NCBI GenBank assembly: GCA_009843505.1
Contig: VYDI01000040.1
Span: forward strand, 62,001-126,000
DNA length: 64,000 nt
Source of the DNA: Holophagales bacterium
GTDB lineage: Bacteria; Acidobacteriota; Thermoanaerobaculia; Multivoradales; Multivoraceae
Reading direction: 5' to 3'
This document shows positions 1 to 7,662 of this stretch, piece by piece. The notes under the pieces were generated by a model. The model ran no database searches and was not told the DNA's origin. It saw nothing but the letters and a program-made list of their open reading frames with translations. The translations under genes and the position numbers were made by a program. Positions within the stretch are counted from its first letter, which is position 1. Each line of letters starts with the position of its first letter.

Positions 1-38
1 AGGCTGGTGACCCGGACCATCGTGTGCAGGTACTTCAT
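1..38 (-). CDS. Glyoxalase (lactoylglutathione lyase-like), N-terminal fragment
   Basis: Only the first twelve full codons are inside the window; the gene leaves at the left edge. On the minus strand an ATG at 38..36 opens MKYLHTMVRVTSL, which matches the usual beginning of class I glyoxalases of the VOC fold, where the first histidine (H5 here) is a metal ligand. A strong purine-rich ribosome site (GGGGGAGGA) lies about five bases upstream of the ATG on that strand, which supports the start. It is divergent from the aminotransferase at 107. If correct it would isomerise the methylglyoxal-glutathione hemithioacetal in the cytoplasm. The assignment rests on 13 residues only, so it could be another VOC protein. 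Confidence 0.55.
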   Translation of the reverse strand, partial: MKYLHTMVRVTS

Positions 39-106
39 CGTTCGTCCTCCCCCTTCCCGGCCGATCGCGCAGCCGCCGCCGAATCGATCCGGTAGCTTAC
101 GCCTCA

Positions 107-1261
107 ATGCGCATCAGGGAGGTAGTGCATCGGGTGATCGACTCACCGATCACACAGGTCGGAAGGTGGAAGAACAGTGCTTCCCGGGAGCTACCCCTCA
201 TCGACGTCTCCCAGGCGGCGCCGACCTATCCGCCCGCCCAGGAGTTGCGCGACCACATCGCCTCCCAGGCACAGCGTCCGGCCACCGCGACCTACACCGA
301 CCAGCAGGGAGTCGCGGAGCTGCGCGTCGCGTTGGCCCGTGCTCTGACCGCGGACTACGACGCTCCGGTCGCCGTCGAACACGTGGCCGTCACCGCCGGC
401 TGCAACCAGGCTTTCTGCCTGGCAATGATGGCACTGACCGAACCAGGCGACGAGGTCCTGCTGCCCCTGCCCTCCTACTTCAACCACGACATGTGGCTGC
501 GTTCCCAGGATGTCGAGCCGGTTTACCTCGAGCCCGGTCCGGACATGCTCCCCGACGCGCAAGAGGCGGCGGCGTTCATCACCGACAGAACACGCGCGAT
601 CGTCCTGGTGACACCGAACAACCCGACCGGCGCCGTCTACCCGCCGGCCCTCATCGAGAGCTTCTTCGAACTCGCCCGCGAACGCGGACTGGTCCTGGTG
701 ATCGACGAGACCTACCGCGAGTTCCGCGAGCTCTCCGACCCGCCGCACACGCTCTTCTCGCGTCCCGACTGGAGCGACACGCTGATCCACCTGTACAGCT
801 TCTCCAAGGCCTACTGCATGGCGGGCTACCGGATCGGCTGCATGGCCACGAATCCCGCCCTGCTCCGGGAGACGCTCAAGATCGCCGACTGCGTAGCCCT
901 CTGCCCGTCGCACATCGGCCAGTTGGCGGCCACCTTCTGCCTCGAACATCTCGACGCCTGGAAACGCGAGTACCGCTGCACCGTCCGCGACCGCGTCGCC
1001 TACGCCGCCCGCCGCCTCCGCGAAGCCGACACCGGCTTCGACGTCGTTTCCTCAGGCGGCTACTTCGTCTATCTCCGGCACCCTTTCACCGACCGCTCCT
1101 CCGTCGAAGTCGGCCGCAGCCTCGCCCACGACCACGGCATCCTCTGCCTGGCCGGCTCCATGTTCGGCCCCGGCCAGGACCGCTACCTCCGCCTCGCCTT
1201 CGCCAACGTCGATCTGCCGGCGATCGACGAGTTGGTGGCGCGGCTGCGACGAGTTCGGTGA
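107..1261 (+). CDS. PLP-dependent aminotransferase, class I/II
   Basis: A 384-residue fold-type I aminotransferase. Family landmarks are in order: the PNNPTG loop at residues 170-175, Asp200 and Tyr203 that hold the pyridine ring, the Schiff-base lysine K234 in SFSKAYCMAGYRIG, and R242 for the phosphate. The length is normal for the family. It should transfer an amino group between an amino acid and a 2-oxoacid in the cytoplasm; the substrate cannot be read from the sequence. ATG at 107 is the first good start and no strong ribosome site precedes it. The neighbour on the left is a divergent glyoxalase fragment; on the right a long inverted-repeat element begins five bases after the TGA stop. 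The overlapping 438-codon frame starting at position 7 is a compositional shadow. Confidence 0.9.
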   Translation: MRIREVVHRVIDSPITQVGRWKNSASRELPLIDVSQAAPTYPPAQELRDHIASQAQRPATATYTDQQGVAELRVALARALTADYDAPVAVEHVAVTAGCNQAFCLAMMALTEPGDEVLLPLPSYFNHDMWLRSQDVEPVYLEPGPDMLPDAQEAAAFITDRTRAIVLVTPNNPTGAVYPPALIESFFELARERGLVLVIDETYREFRELSDPPHTLFSRPDWSDTLIHLYSFSKAYCMAGYRIGCMATNPALLRETLKIADCVALCPSHIGQLAATFCLEHLDAWKREYRCTVRDRVAYAARRLREADTGFDVVSSGGYFVYLRHPFTDRSSVEVGRSLAHDHGILCLAGSMFGPGQDRYLRLAFANVDLPAIDELVARLRRVR

Positions 1262-1266
1262 TGGCC

Positions 1267-1443
1267 GCCTACCGGGGGTTCGAGGGGTCAGCCTCCAGGT
1301 GCCGTTCGCGCTTTCTCAGATGATGCAAGGGGGTGCGCTCACTGCACTCCACTCGCTCCGGTGCGATCTCGGACACCGCCAGGACCTCGGGAGTCGCTCG
1401 TTCCGAGCCACCTGGAGGCTGACCCCTCGAACCCCCGGCAGGC
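1267..1443 (+). repeat. Long inverted-repeat element, copy A
   Basis: The arms 1267-1301 and 1409-1443 are complementary over 35 bp with one mismatch (30 perfect pairs, 1272-1301 with 1409-1438). They enclose a 107-base core. The core shares the pattern CGCTCCGGT ... GGAxxTCGGxAGTCGCT with copies at 2521-2700 and 39127-39300, in the same order. It starts five bases after the aminotransferase stop and is in sense with that gene. The arm sequence differs from that of the other copies although each copy pairs with itself. This element fills most of the gene-free stretch 1262-1589; I see nothing else there apart from a short unremarkable spacer after it. Confidence 0.85.
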
Positions 1444-1589
1444 TGGTCGTCGTCGGGCAGGCGAGCCGTAGCCTAGAACGCCCTCGACCTCCGTCTCGAA
1501 GCACCAACCGTTTCCTCGCGATGGGTTCCGATGATCTTCGGTGAACGGTCCCGTGTCATGCACTGTCGATTGAACTGAGCTACCCCACA

Positions 1590-2445
1590 GTGAAGAGTCA
1601 ACCCCGGTTCTTCGCCTCCGCGGACTGGAGCAAGGATCCAAGAAAGCGCTCGGTCTACGTCGCCGATCTGAGCGAGCGCCGCATCTACCGCCAAGCGCGA
1701 CCGGACTGGGCGTTGGCAAGCCTCATGGCTCTGGCGAGGCAGCTCTCCGAGCGGGGATCAGTGCTAGTGGGCGTCGACCTGGCTTTGGGCTTGCCACAGA
1801 GCTACTGGGAACTGGTAGTCGCCGAGCCACGTTACGGTCAACCCGCCACGTTCATCGACTGGCTGGAGCAACTCGCCGACGATAGCGGCTTCTTCGACCC
1901 TGCCAACACCGTCCCAAACTCCGAGCATTGGCGTGTCGACCGCCCCTGGTTCCAAGTTCCAGGGGGTCCTGGCAGCCGAACCTCGTTCACCGAAAAGGTC
2001 GACGACGGGTTCTGCCGCCGGATCGAACGCAACACTGGCGCGAATCCACTCTTCATCGTCCGTGGCATTCCCGGAACGGTGGGTTCTGGAACACGCGACT
2101 TCTGGCGAGAGCTGGCCCCGCACCTGTCTGGAGACCGGAACTTTCGCATCTGGCCCTTCGACGGTCCGCTTTCTGACCTTCTCGAACGAGGGATCGTCCT
2201 CGCGGAGACCTATCCCAGACTCGCCTACGCTGCAACGCGGCAACCCCCGACGACCTCCTGCCAGCGGGAAGGACGAACACGAGTGCCCAATTGAGGGCTG
2301 CGACAAGGTCTTCAAAGGCACCAGGAGCGGGTGGGACGCCCACGTCGAGCATCTCCATATCCACCCGAATTGGCACGCGGAAGTCAGTGACCGTAGTGAG
2401 CGCAAGAAGCTCTTCAGGGATAGGTACCCCGACTGGTTCCGCTAA
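1590..2445 (+). pseudogene. Unknown protein, probably frameshifted, with a C-terminal C2H2-like finger
   Basis: The frame starting at GTG 1590 reads about 220 sensible residues (ADWSKDPRKRSVYVADL, VGVDLALGLP, ending AETYPRLAYAA) and then degenerates to a stop at 2292-2294. The next forward frame takes over from about 2235 and continues to 2445 with GKDEHECPIEGCDKVF and GWDAHVEHLHIHPNWH, a Cys2-His2 zinc-finger-like pattern. The join lies between about 2230 and 2270. The first part loosely recalls DUF429-type proteins (an acidic VGVDLALGLP motif and a late ETYP motif), but I do not recognise it firmly. Either a single indel or an internal deletion could explain the shift. Composition is less GC-rich than its neighbours. 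The gene sits between two inverted copies of the repeat element, which suggests an acquired or decaying cassette. Confidence 0.6.
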
Positions 2446-2520
2446 GCGCTCTTTCCGAGCACCGGCCCTCCACAACCGCAAAGAAACTAGGAACGACGCC
2501 ACGCGGCCCAGAGCCGTCCA

Positions 2521-2700
2521 GCCTGCCGGCGGGGCCGGAGGGGAGGTTCCCAGCGGGCTGGAGCCAAGCGACTGCCGATGCCTTCACAGGAACCTCTGCC
2601 CTCACGGAGCGCAGGCGACCGAAGCGAACCCCCCATCCCCCACCCACCAAGAAGGGGTGAGCGTCCGATGGGAACCTCCCCTCCGGCTCCGACGGCAGGC
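2521..2700 (-). repeat. Long inverted-repeat element, copy B
   Basis: Arms 2521-2555 and 2666-2700 pair over 35 bp with four mismatches. Read on the minus strand, the core shares ACGCTCACCCCTTCTTGG, GGGGTTCGCTTCGGTCG and CATCGGCAGTCGCT with copy C at 39127-39300. In that orientation it begins 11 bases after the stop of the phosphoesterase gene (2712), so it is in sense with the gene it follows, like the other copies. It occupies most of the gap 2446-2711. Confidence 0.88.
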
Positions 2701-2711
2701 GGCCCGAACCG

Positions 2712-3407
2712 CTAATCCGGCGCGCGGATCTCGAAGTCGACGGAGCCGGTGTCCGAGTCGACTTCGATGACGACGGAGCGGCCCTGGAACCAGGGGCCGG
2801 GGTTGACGAGGCGTGTTGAGCCGATCGTGTCCTGGCCTATCGCTTCGTGGATGTGACCGGAGAAGACGAGGTCGGGCTGGTGGCGTTCGACGGCGGCACG
2901 GAGCGACATCGAGCCGACGTGCTGGCCGCGGGCCAGGTCGCAGGCGGTGCCGTGGGGCGGCTGGTGGGAGACCAGGATGGTGGGCTTTCCCTCAACCCTG
3001 GCGGCCTGCTCGAAGGTCTCGGCGGCCACCCGCTCGTAGTCTTCCTCGGTCCGTTCGTAGGGAAGGTCACCGAAGGGGAGACCGCCGGAGAGGCCGAGGA
3101 AGCGGACGCCGGCGATGATGCGAGCGCGCCGGTCGAGGTCGATCTCGATCTCGCGGAAGTAGTCATCCACCGACGGCTGGTCGCAGTTACCGCACACCGC
3201 CAGCAGCGGAACGCCGGAGTCCTGAAGCGGCTCGACGATGCGGCGGGCATGTTCCGGACCGAGGAAGTTCGTCAGGTCTCCGGCCAGAAGGACCAGATCG
3301 AAGCCGGACGGGTCCGGCAGGCGTGGCGGCCTCTTGCCGGACCAGTGCATGTCGACGACGCCGAGAATGCGCAGCGTCAACTCAGGGCTCCCGGCCGCCC
3401 GCGCCAC
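2712..3407 (-). CDS. Calcineurin-like metallophosphoesterase
   Basis: A 231-residue protein of the YfcE/Icc type. The metal-binding signatures appear in order: DMH near the N terminus, GDLTN, GNCD, SHQPPHGTACD and SGHIHEAIG, covering the residues that normally hold the binuclear metal centre. It should hydrolyse a phosphomono- or diester in the cytoplasm; the substrate is unknown. The start is uncertain: GTG at 3407 is the longest, but TTG at 3380 is in frame and has GGGAG seven bases upstream, giving LTLRILGVVDMHW, closer to the family's usual beginning. The gene lies downstream of and in line with the unknown gene at 3431-3832, so the two may be co-transcribed. A repeat element follows its stop. 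Confidence 0.85.
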   Translation of the reverse strand: MARAAGSPELTLRILGVVDMHWSGKRPPRLPDPSGFDLVLLAGDLTNFLGPEHARRIVEPLQDSGVPLLAVCGNCDQPSVDDYFREIEIDLDRRARIIAGVRFLGLSGGLPFGDLPYERTEEDYERVAAETFEQAARVEGKPTILVSHQPPHGTACDLARGQHVGSMSLRAAVERHQPDLVFSGHIHEAIGQDTIGSTRLVNPGPWFQGRSVVIEVDSDTGSVDFEIRAPD

Positions 3408-3430
3408 TCACCGCTGAGCCCGCGCGGCCG

Positions 3431-3832
3431 TCAGTGAACCAGCGAAGGAGTGGCATGAGCCAGCTCCTGGGGATCGTCGTCCAGGCCGTGGGACATGACG
3501 AAGACCCACGCCGCCGTGCACTCATGCTCCGTCTCCGAGATCAACTCGAAGACATACTCGTGCTCCCGCTCGCCCTGGAGCGACTGGACGTAGGCGACCC
3601 GCTCGCGGTCGATCAGGAGTTCTCCCACCAGGCGCTTGCCGTAGACGAGCTGCGCGATCAGGAAGCCGTTCTCCTCAGTCACGAACTGCCAGTGGAAGTC
3701 CTCGTCGTCGCAGAGCAGAGCGTCGACCGATCCGGCCCGGATGATGCAGTTTGGATGGAGGACGAGCCACTTCCAGAACGAGTCGAGATCGAGCGTGGCC
3801 CGGGATCGCTCGACCGCGGTCGGTGCGGTCAT
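3431..3832 (-). CDS. Hypothetical protein, 133 residues
   Basis: I do not recognise this family. ATG at 3832..3830 opens MTAPTAVERSRATLDL. The protein is soluble, without signal peptide or membrane segment, and mixes acidic and aromatic stretches (DSFWKWLVLHPN, CDDEDFHWQFV, YVFELISETEHEC). It keeps consistent codon bias and ends just upstream of the phosphoesterase, so it is probably a real gene and the first of a two-gene unit. Its start is 45 bases from the divergent MBL hydrolase gene, leaving room for a shared promoter region. The much longer open frame that extends upstream to 5710 on this strand is antisense to two well-supported genes and is not coding. Confidence 0.6.
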   Translation of the reverse strand: MTAPTAVERSRATLDLDSFWKWLVLHPNCIIRAGSVDALLCDDEDFHWQFVTEENGFLIAQLVYGKRLVGELLIDRERVAYVQSLQGEREHEYVFELISETEHECTAAWVFVMSHGLDDDPQELAHATPSLVH

Positions 3833-3877
3833 CGCGCAATCGTATCCATGCCGGAGGCGTTTGGCTAAAGTGCGCCA

Positions 3878-4873
3878 ATGCCTGACGCCTCGCCCTGGAC
3901 CGGACTCGGAGTTCCGCGCTTCGCCTTCGAACGCGGTCTCCACGACCTCGGCAACAACTCGTTCGCCTGGCTCCAACCCGACGGCGGCTGGGGCTGGAGC
4001 AATGCCGGCCTGATCGTGAGCGGCGACGAATCGCTGCTCGTCGACACGCTGTTCGACCTCCCCAACACGCGCGAGATGCTCGACACGATGAAGAAGGCGC
4101 ACACCGCCGCCGCCGACATCGACCGGCTGGTCAACACCCACTCGAACGGGGACCACACCCACGGCAACGAACTCGTCGCCGGCGCCGAGATCGTCGCGTC
4201 GGCAACCGCGGCCGCCGAGATGGAGGCGACGACACCGGAGGCGCTCGCCGCGTTGATGCGCGGCGCCCGGGAGAACGGCGGACTGGTCGGAGACTTCCTC
4301 GTCGAGTGCTTCGGCAGTTTCGACTTCGAGGGGATCACCCACACGCTGCCGAACCGGACCTTCGACGGCCAGTTGACACTCATGGTCGGAGACAAGCGCG
4401 TCGAGTTGACCGAAGTCGGCCCGGCCCACACCGGCGGCGACATCATGGTCCACATCCCCGACGACCGGACCGTGTTCACCGGCGACATCCTGTTCATCGA
4501 AGGTGCGCCGATCATCTGGGCAGGACCCGTCCAGAACTGGATCGACGCCTGCGACCTGCTGCTGAGCTGGGATCTCGAGACGATCGTTCCGGGGCACGGT
4601 CCCATCACCGACAACCGTGGTGTCGAAGCCATGCGCGCCTACCTCGTCTACATCCGCGACGAGGCGAGGAAGCGCTACGACGCGGGACTCTCCGCGCGCG
4701 ACGCGGCGCTCGACATCGCTCTCGGCGACTTCGCGTCCTGGGGCGACAGCGAGCGGATCGCGATCAACGTCGACTCGCTGTACCGCGAGTTCAGCGGGAG
4801 CGGCGGCGACCGCACCCACGTGCAGGAGCTGTTCACGCGCATGGCCGAACTGGCACAGGATCGTAGGCGTTAG
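3878..4873 (+). CDS. MBL-fold metallo-hydrolase with a variant metal motif
   Basis: A 331-residue metallo-beta-lactamase-fold hydrolase. The usual HxHxDH metal motif is THSNGDH at 87-93: H88, N90 in place of the second histidine, D92 and H93. The other ligands are present: H184 (GPAHTGGD), D203 (FTGDILF) and H240 (VPGHGP). A fair number of MBL proteins carry this HxNxDH variant, so the protein is probably active, though perhaps with one metal site altered. The substrate is unknown. ATG 3878 is 45 bases from the divergent unknown gene. A short-chain dehydrogenase gene follows after 58 bases on the same strand with its own ribosome site, so the two may form a small catabolic unit. Confidence 0.85.
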   Translation: MPDASPWTGLGVPRFAFERGLHDLGNNSFAWLQPDGGWGWSNAGLIVSGDESLLVDTLFDLPNTREMLDTMKKAHTAAADIDRLVNTHSNGDHTHGNELVAGAEIVASATAAAEMEATTPEALAALMRGARENGGLVGDFLVECFGSFDFEGITHTLPNRTFDGQLTLMVGDKRVELTEVGPAHTGGDIMVHIPDDRTVFTGDILFIEGAPIIWAGPVQNWIDACDLLLSWDLETIVPGHGPITDNRGVEAMRAYLVYIRDEARKRYDAGLSARDAALDIALGDFASWGDSERIAINVDSLYREFSGSGGDRTHVQELFTRMAELAQDRRR

Positions 4874-4931
4874 CGCGCCGGCTCCGGCGCCTGACCCCGA
4901 CAGGGAACGACAACGAAGGGGAGAGTCGAGG

Positions 4932-5671
4932 ATGGATCTGGGAATCCTGGGAAAGAAGGCCGCCGTCGCCGCGGCATCGACCGGACTCGGTTTCGGCTGC
5001 GCGAAGGCGCTACTCGAGGACGGGGCCGAGGTCGCGATCTGCAGCCGCAGCGAGGAGCGAATCATGGAAGCCGCCGCGGATCTGGGCGCCGGCGCGGTGC
5101 CGATCGTCGCCGACATGTCGACGGAGGACGGCGCCCGCTCCTTCGTCGAACAGGCGATCGAGAAGCTGGTCAGGTGGACATCCTGGTCGCGAACGCCGGC
5201 GGTCCGCCGCCCGGCTCGCCCGCGACAACGTCGATCGACGGCTACCGCAAGGCGATCGACCTGAACCTGCTGTCGACCATCGTCATGTGCCAAACCGCGC
5301 TCCCGGGCATGCGCGAGCGTGGCTGGGGACGGATCGTGGCGATCACGTCGATCGGCGCCCGTCAGCCGATCGGCAACCTCGCCGCGTCCTCGGTCGCCCG
5401 CGCCGGCGTCAGCAGTTTTCTCAAGACGCTCTCGGCGGAAGTCGCCCGCGACGGCGTTACGGTGAACTCGGCCCAACCCGGCATTCACGCAACCGACCGG
5501 ATCAAGTCCCTGGGCAACACCGATGTCGTGGCGCAGCGGGTGCCCACCGGCACCCTCGGAACCGCGGAGGACTTCGGCAAGGCGGTCGCCTTCCTGTGCT
5601 CCGAGCCGGCGCGGTTCATCACGGGTACCAGCATCCTGCTCGACGGCGGCGCCTACCAGGGGCTGATCTAG
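4932..5671 (+). pseudogene. Short-chain dehydrogenase/reductase with a one-base frameshift
   Basis: ATG 4932 follows a GGGGAGAG ribosome site and opens MDLGILGKKAAVAAAS. The cofactor loop is ASTGLGFG. Near 5168-5170 the frame breaks: the text reads CTG GTC AGG TGG, while adding one G to the GG run gives LGQVDILVANAGG and continues cleanly to the stop at 5669-5671 (FITGTSILLDGGAYQG). One missing G therefore explains the break; sequencing error and real mutation cannot be told apart here. The catalytic Tyr-x-x-x-Lys is absent; the aligned stretch is ASSVARAG, as in a known SDR branch annotated as 3-oxoacyl-ACP reductase-like. Repaired length would be about 246 residues, normal for the fold. Confidence 0.85.
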
Positions 5672-5690
5672 AAGTCTGCTTCGAGCCGCG

Positions 5691-6338
5691 TCAGACCGCC
5701 GCGGCTTCAAGCTCCGCGTCTAGAGCGGACAGCCGACCCTGGCTTTCGAGCATCGCCTGCTCGAGTCGCGGTCTCGACTGGTCCGTCGCGACCGCCAGCA
5801 GGCAGAGGCTCACGAGATGCCCGACCCGAGCCGCCGTCTCCTCGGCGTCGATCACCCGACGCGCCCACAAGGGTAGCCACACGACGGAGTGGCCGAGGAT
5901 CACCAACGCCATTTGTTCCGGATCGACAGAGGCGACCAGGTCGCCCTCCGCGCTGGCCCGCCGCAGTTCGTCTTCCAACTGCGTCTTCGCGACCAGTTCG
6001 ATCGGGCCGGTGCCCGGACGGCGTCGCGGCCCCGGAAGATTGATGGGCCTCGCCAAACCGGCCGGGGACTCCCGCACTCCCAGCATCAGGTCGACGATCG
6101 CGCGAATGCGATCGACGGGATCCGTTTCCTCGAGTTGCGCAATCCGGCGTTCGAGCTTCCTGGCGCCCGATCGCCGCAGGGCCTCGAGGATCTCCTCCTT
6201 GGAGCCGTAGTAGTTGTAGAGCGTCGTCACGTCGAGCCGGGACCGCCGGGCCAGCTCGCGCATCGTGCATGCCTCGATGCCCCCATTGGAGATCAGCTTC
6301 GTCGCCGCCTCCAGGATCCGCCGCTTGCGCCGGCGCAT
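5691..6338 (-). CDS. TetR/AcrR-family transcriptional regulator
   Basis: A 215-residue regulator. ATG at 6338..6336 opens MRRRKRRILEAATKLI and is preceded by an AGAAGAGAAC purine tract; the longer frame to 6518 adds a low-complexity leader and is less likely. Residues about 8-50 form the TetR helix-turn-helix (ACTMRELARRSRLDVTTLYN, then YYGSKEEI). The C-terminal part is the variable ligand-binding, dimer-forming domain. It lies 124 bases downstream of the MFS gene on the same strand and convergent with the SDR at 4932. It may control the transporter operon upstream or the SDR gene, but no operator could be identified. Confidence 0.88.
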   Translation of the reverse strand: MRRRKRRILEAATKLISNGGIEACTMRELARRSRLDVTTLYNYYGSKEEILEALRRSGARKLERRIAQLEETDPVDRIRAIVDLMLGVRESPAGLARPINLPGPRRRPGTGPIELVAKTQLEDELRRASAEGDLVASVDPEQMALVILGHSVVWLPLWARRVIDAEETAARVGHLVSLCLLAVATDQSRPRLEQAMLESQGRLSALDAELEAAAV

Positions 6339-6462
6339 GTTCTGTTCTCTTCTACCCGCCAAGGGACCTCCTCGCCCGCAACTACGGCCGCCCGGAGTCG
6401 GTGCAGAGTCTACAGTCGATCCACCATTGTTCCATCTTTCCTGGTGCAACCGACCGCCGATT

Positions 6463-7662
6463 TCACGCTGTCCGGCGCACGAAGTCCCTCCCAGCCGCCC
6501 AGAGCGCCGCGCAGCCAAGCCAGGACATGACCGCTCCCAGAACGTAGGCGTTCCGATAGCCGCCCGCCAAGTCGTGGGCCCATCCCAGCAGGAAGGGCCC
6601 CAACGCGACGCCGATCGAGGCGAGCAACGTGCTCACCGAGTAGATCCGCGCGTAGCTCCTGGTGCCGAAGGCCTCGGCGATCAGGAGCGGCTGCATCATG
6701 AGGAAGCTGCCGATGGTGAGCCCGAAGGCGCTCGACGCGATCAGCAGGCCCGCTACGCTCGTGCTCGATCCCAGGACGACCAGCGTGAAACCCTGGAAGA
6801 CCAGCAGGACCAGCGCGAACCCACGATAGGGAATCCGCCCCAGCAACGTGCCGGAAGCCAAGCGTCCCACCACGCTCGAGGCGGCCAGCACCGAGACCGC
6901 GAGGCCCGCCACCGCGGGTTCGTGGACGCTGACCAGGCGAAACTGGTGGGCGATGGCGCCGACCTGCGCCATCAGGCCGAAGAAGAACGTGCCGGCGACA
7001 CCCAGGAAGTAGCGCGAGCGGAAAGCCTCCCGGGCGTCGACACCCGGCTCCTCGGCATCCTCGAACTCCCCCATCCGATCCATGTCTCCGCGCGGCCGGG
7101 GAATCAGCCGCCACAGCGACACGGGCAGGATGCCCAGGACATACACGGCGGCCACGATCTCGCTGCCGCGCCGCAGACCGTACTCACTCATCGCCCAGGC
7201 GGCGAAGGGCGCGACCGCGATGCCGCCGACCGAGAGCCCTGTGAACACCACCGACAGGGCAAGTGCTCGGCGGCGCGCGAACCACCTCGTGACGACCGTG
7301 CTCGCGGTCAGCATGTTCGTGGCGGAGAAGCCGAAACCGAAGAGGGCGAACGCCGAGTAGACCTGCAGGGTCGTCTCGACACGACCGATCAGGACAAGAG
7401 ACGCGGCGCAGATCGCGACGCCACCCGCGACCGACCAGCGGGCGTCGACCCGTTCGATCACGCTGGCTACGGCGAGCCCTGAGAAACCGCTCACCGCGAA
7501 GAAGATCGTCGGGGCAAGCGAGGCCGCGAAGACGGTCAGCCCGCGTTCACGCGTCAGCGCCTCGAGCAGCACCGACTGGTTGTAGAAGCCGAGGCCGGAC
7601 GAGAACATCATCATCGCGAACAACGCTCCGACGATCTGCCAGCGGGTGGAGATGCGTGGCAT
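6463..7662 (-). CDS. MFS transporter
   Basis: A 399-residue integral membrane protein with about twelve hydrophobic segments in two halves separated by a charged central loop (RPRGDMDRMGEFEDAEEPG), the layout of the major facilitator superfamily, closest in feel to the monocarboxylate/oxalate antiporter branch. The inner membrane is its place; the substrate is unknown. ATG 7662..7660 shares a base with the TGA of the upstream permease gene (TGATG), a translational-coupling arrangement; a TTG one codon earlier is also in frame. It is the last of four genes (MBL hydrolase, ABC ATPase, FtsX-like permease, MFS) read together, followed after 124 bases by the TetR gene. Confidence 0.9.
   Translation of the reverse strand: MPRISTRWQIVGALFAMMMFSSGLGFYNQSVLLEALTRERGLTVFAASLAPTIFFAVSGFSGLAVASVIERVDARWSVAGGVAICAASLVLIGRVETTLQVYSAFALFGFGFSATNMLTASTVVTRWFARRRALALSVVFTGLSVGGIAVAPFAAWAMSEYGLRRGSEIVAAVYVLGILPVSLWRLIPRPRGDMDRMGEFEDAEEPGVDAREAFRSRYFLGVAGTFFFGLMAQVGAIAHQFRLVSVHEPAVAGLAVSVLAASSVVGRLASGTLLGRIPYRGFALVLLVFQGFTLVVLGSSTSVAGLLIASSAFGLTIGSFLMMQPLLIAEAFGTRSYARIYSVSTLLASIGVALGPFLLGWAHDLAGGYRNAYVLGAVMSWLGCAALWAAGRDFVRRTA

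Noticed and set aside
1272..1440. tRNA gene suggested by GGTTCGA
   Set aside because: The GGTTCGAGG string belongs to the inverted-repeat arm; no cloverleaf or acceptor stem can be drawn around it.
3431..5710. A 759-codon open frame on the minus strand
   Set aside because: Only its last 133 codons look like protein; the rest is antisense to the MBL hydrolase and SDR genes and has no family features. High GC keeps antisense frames open.
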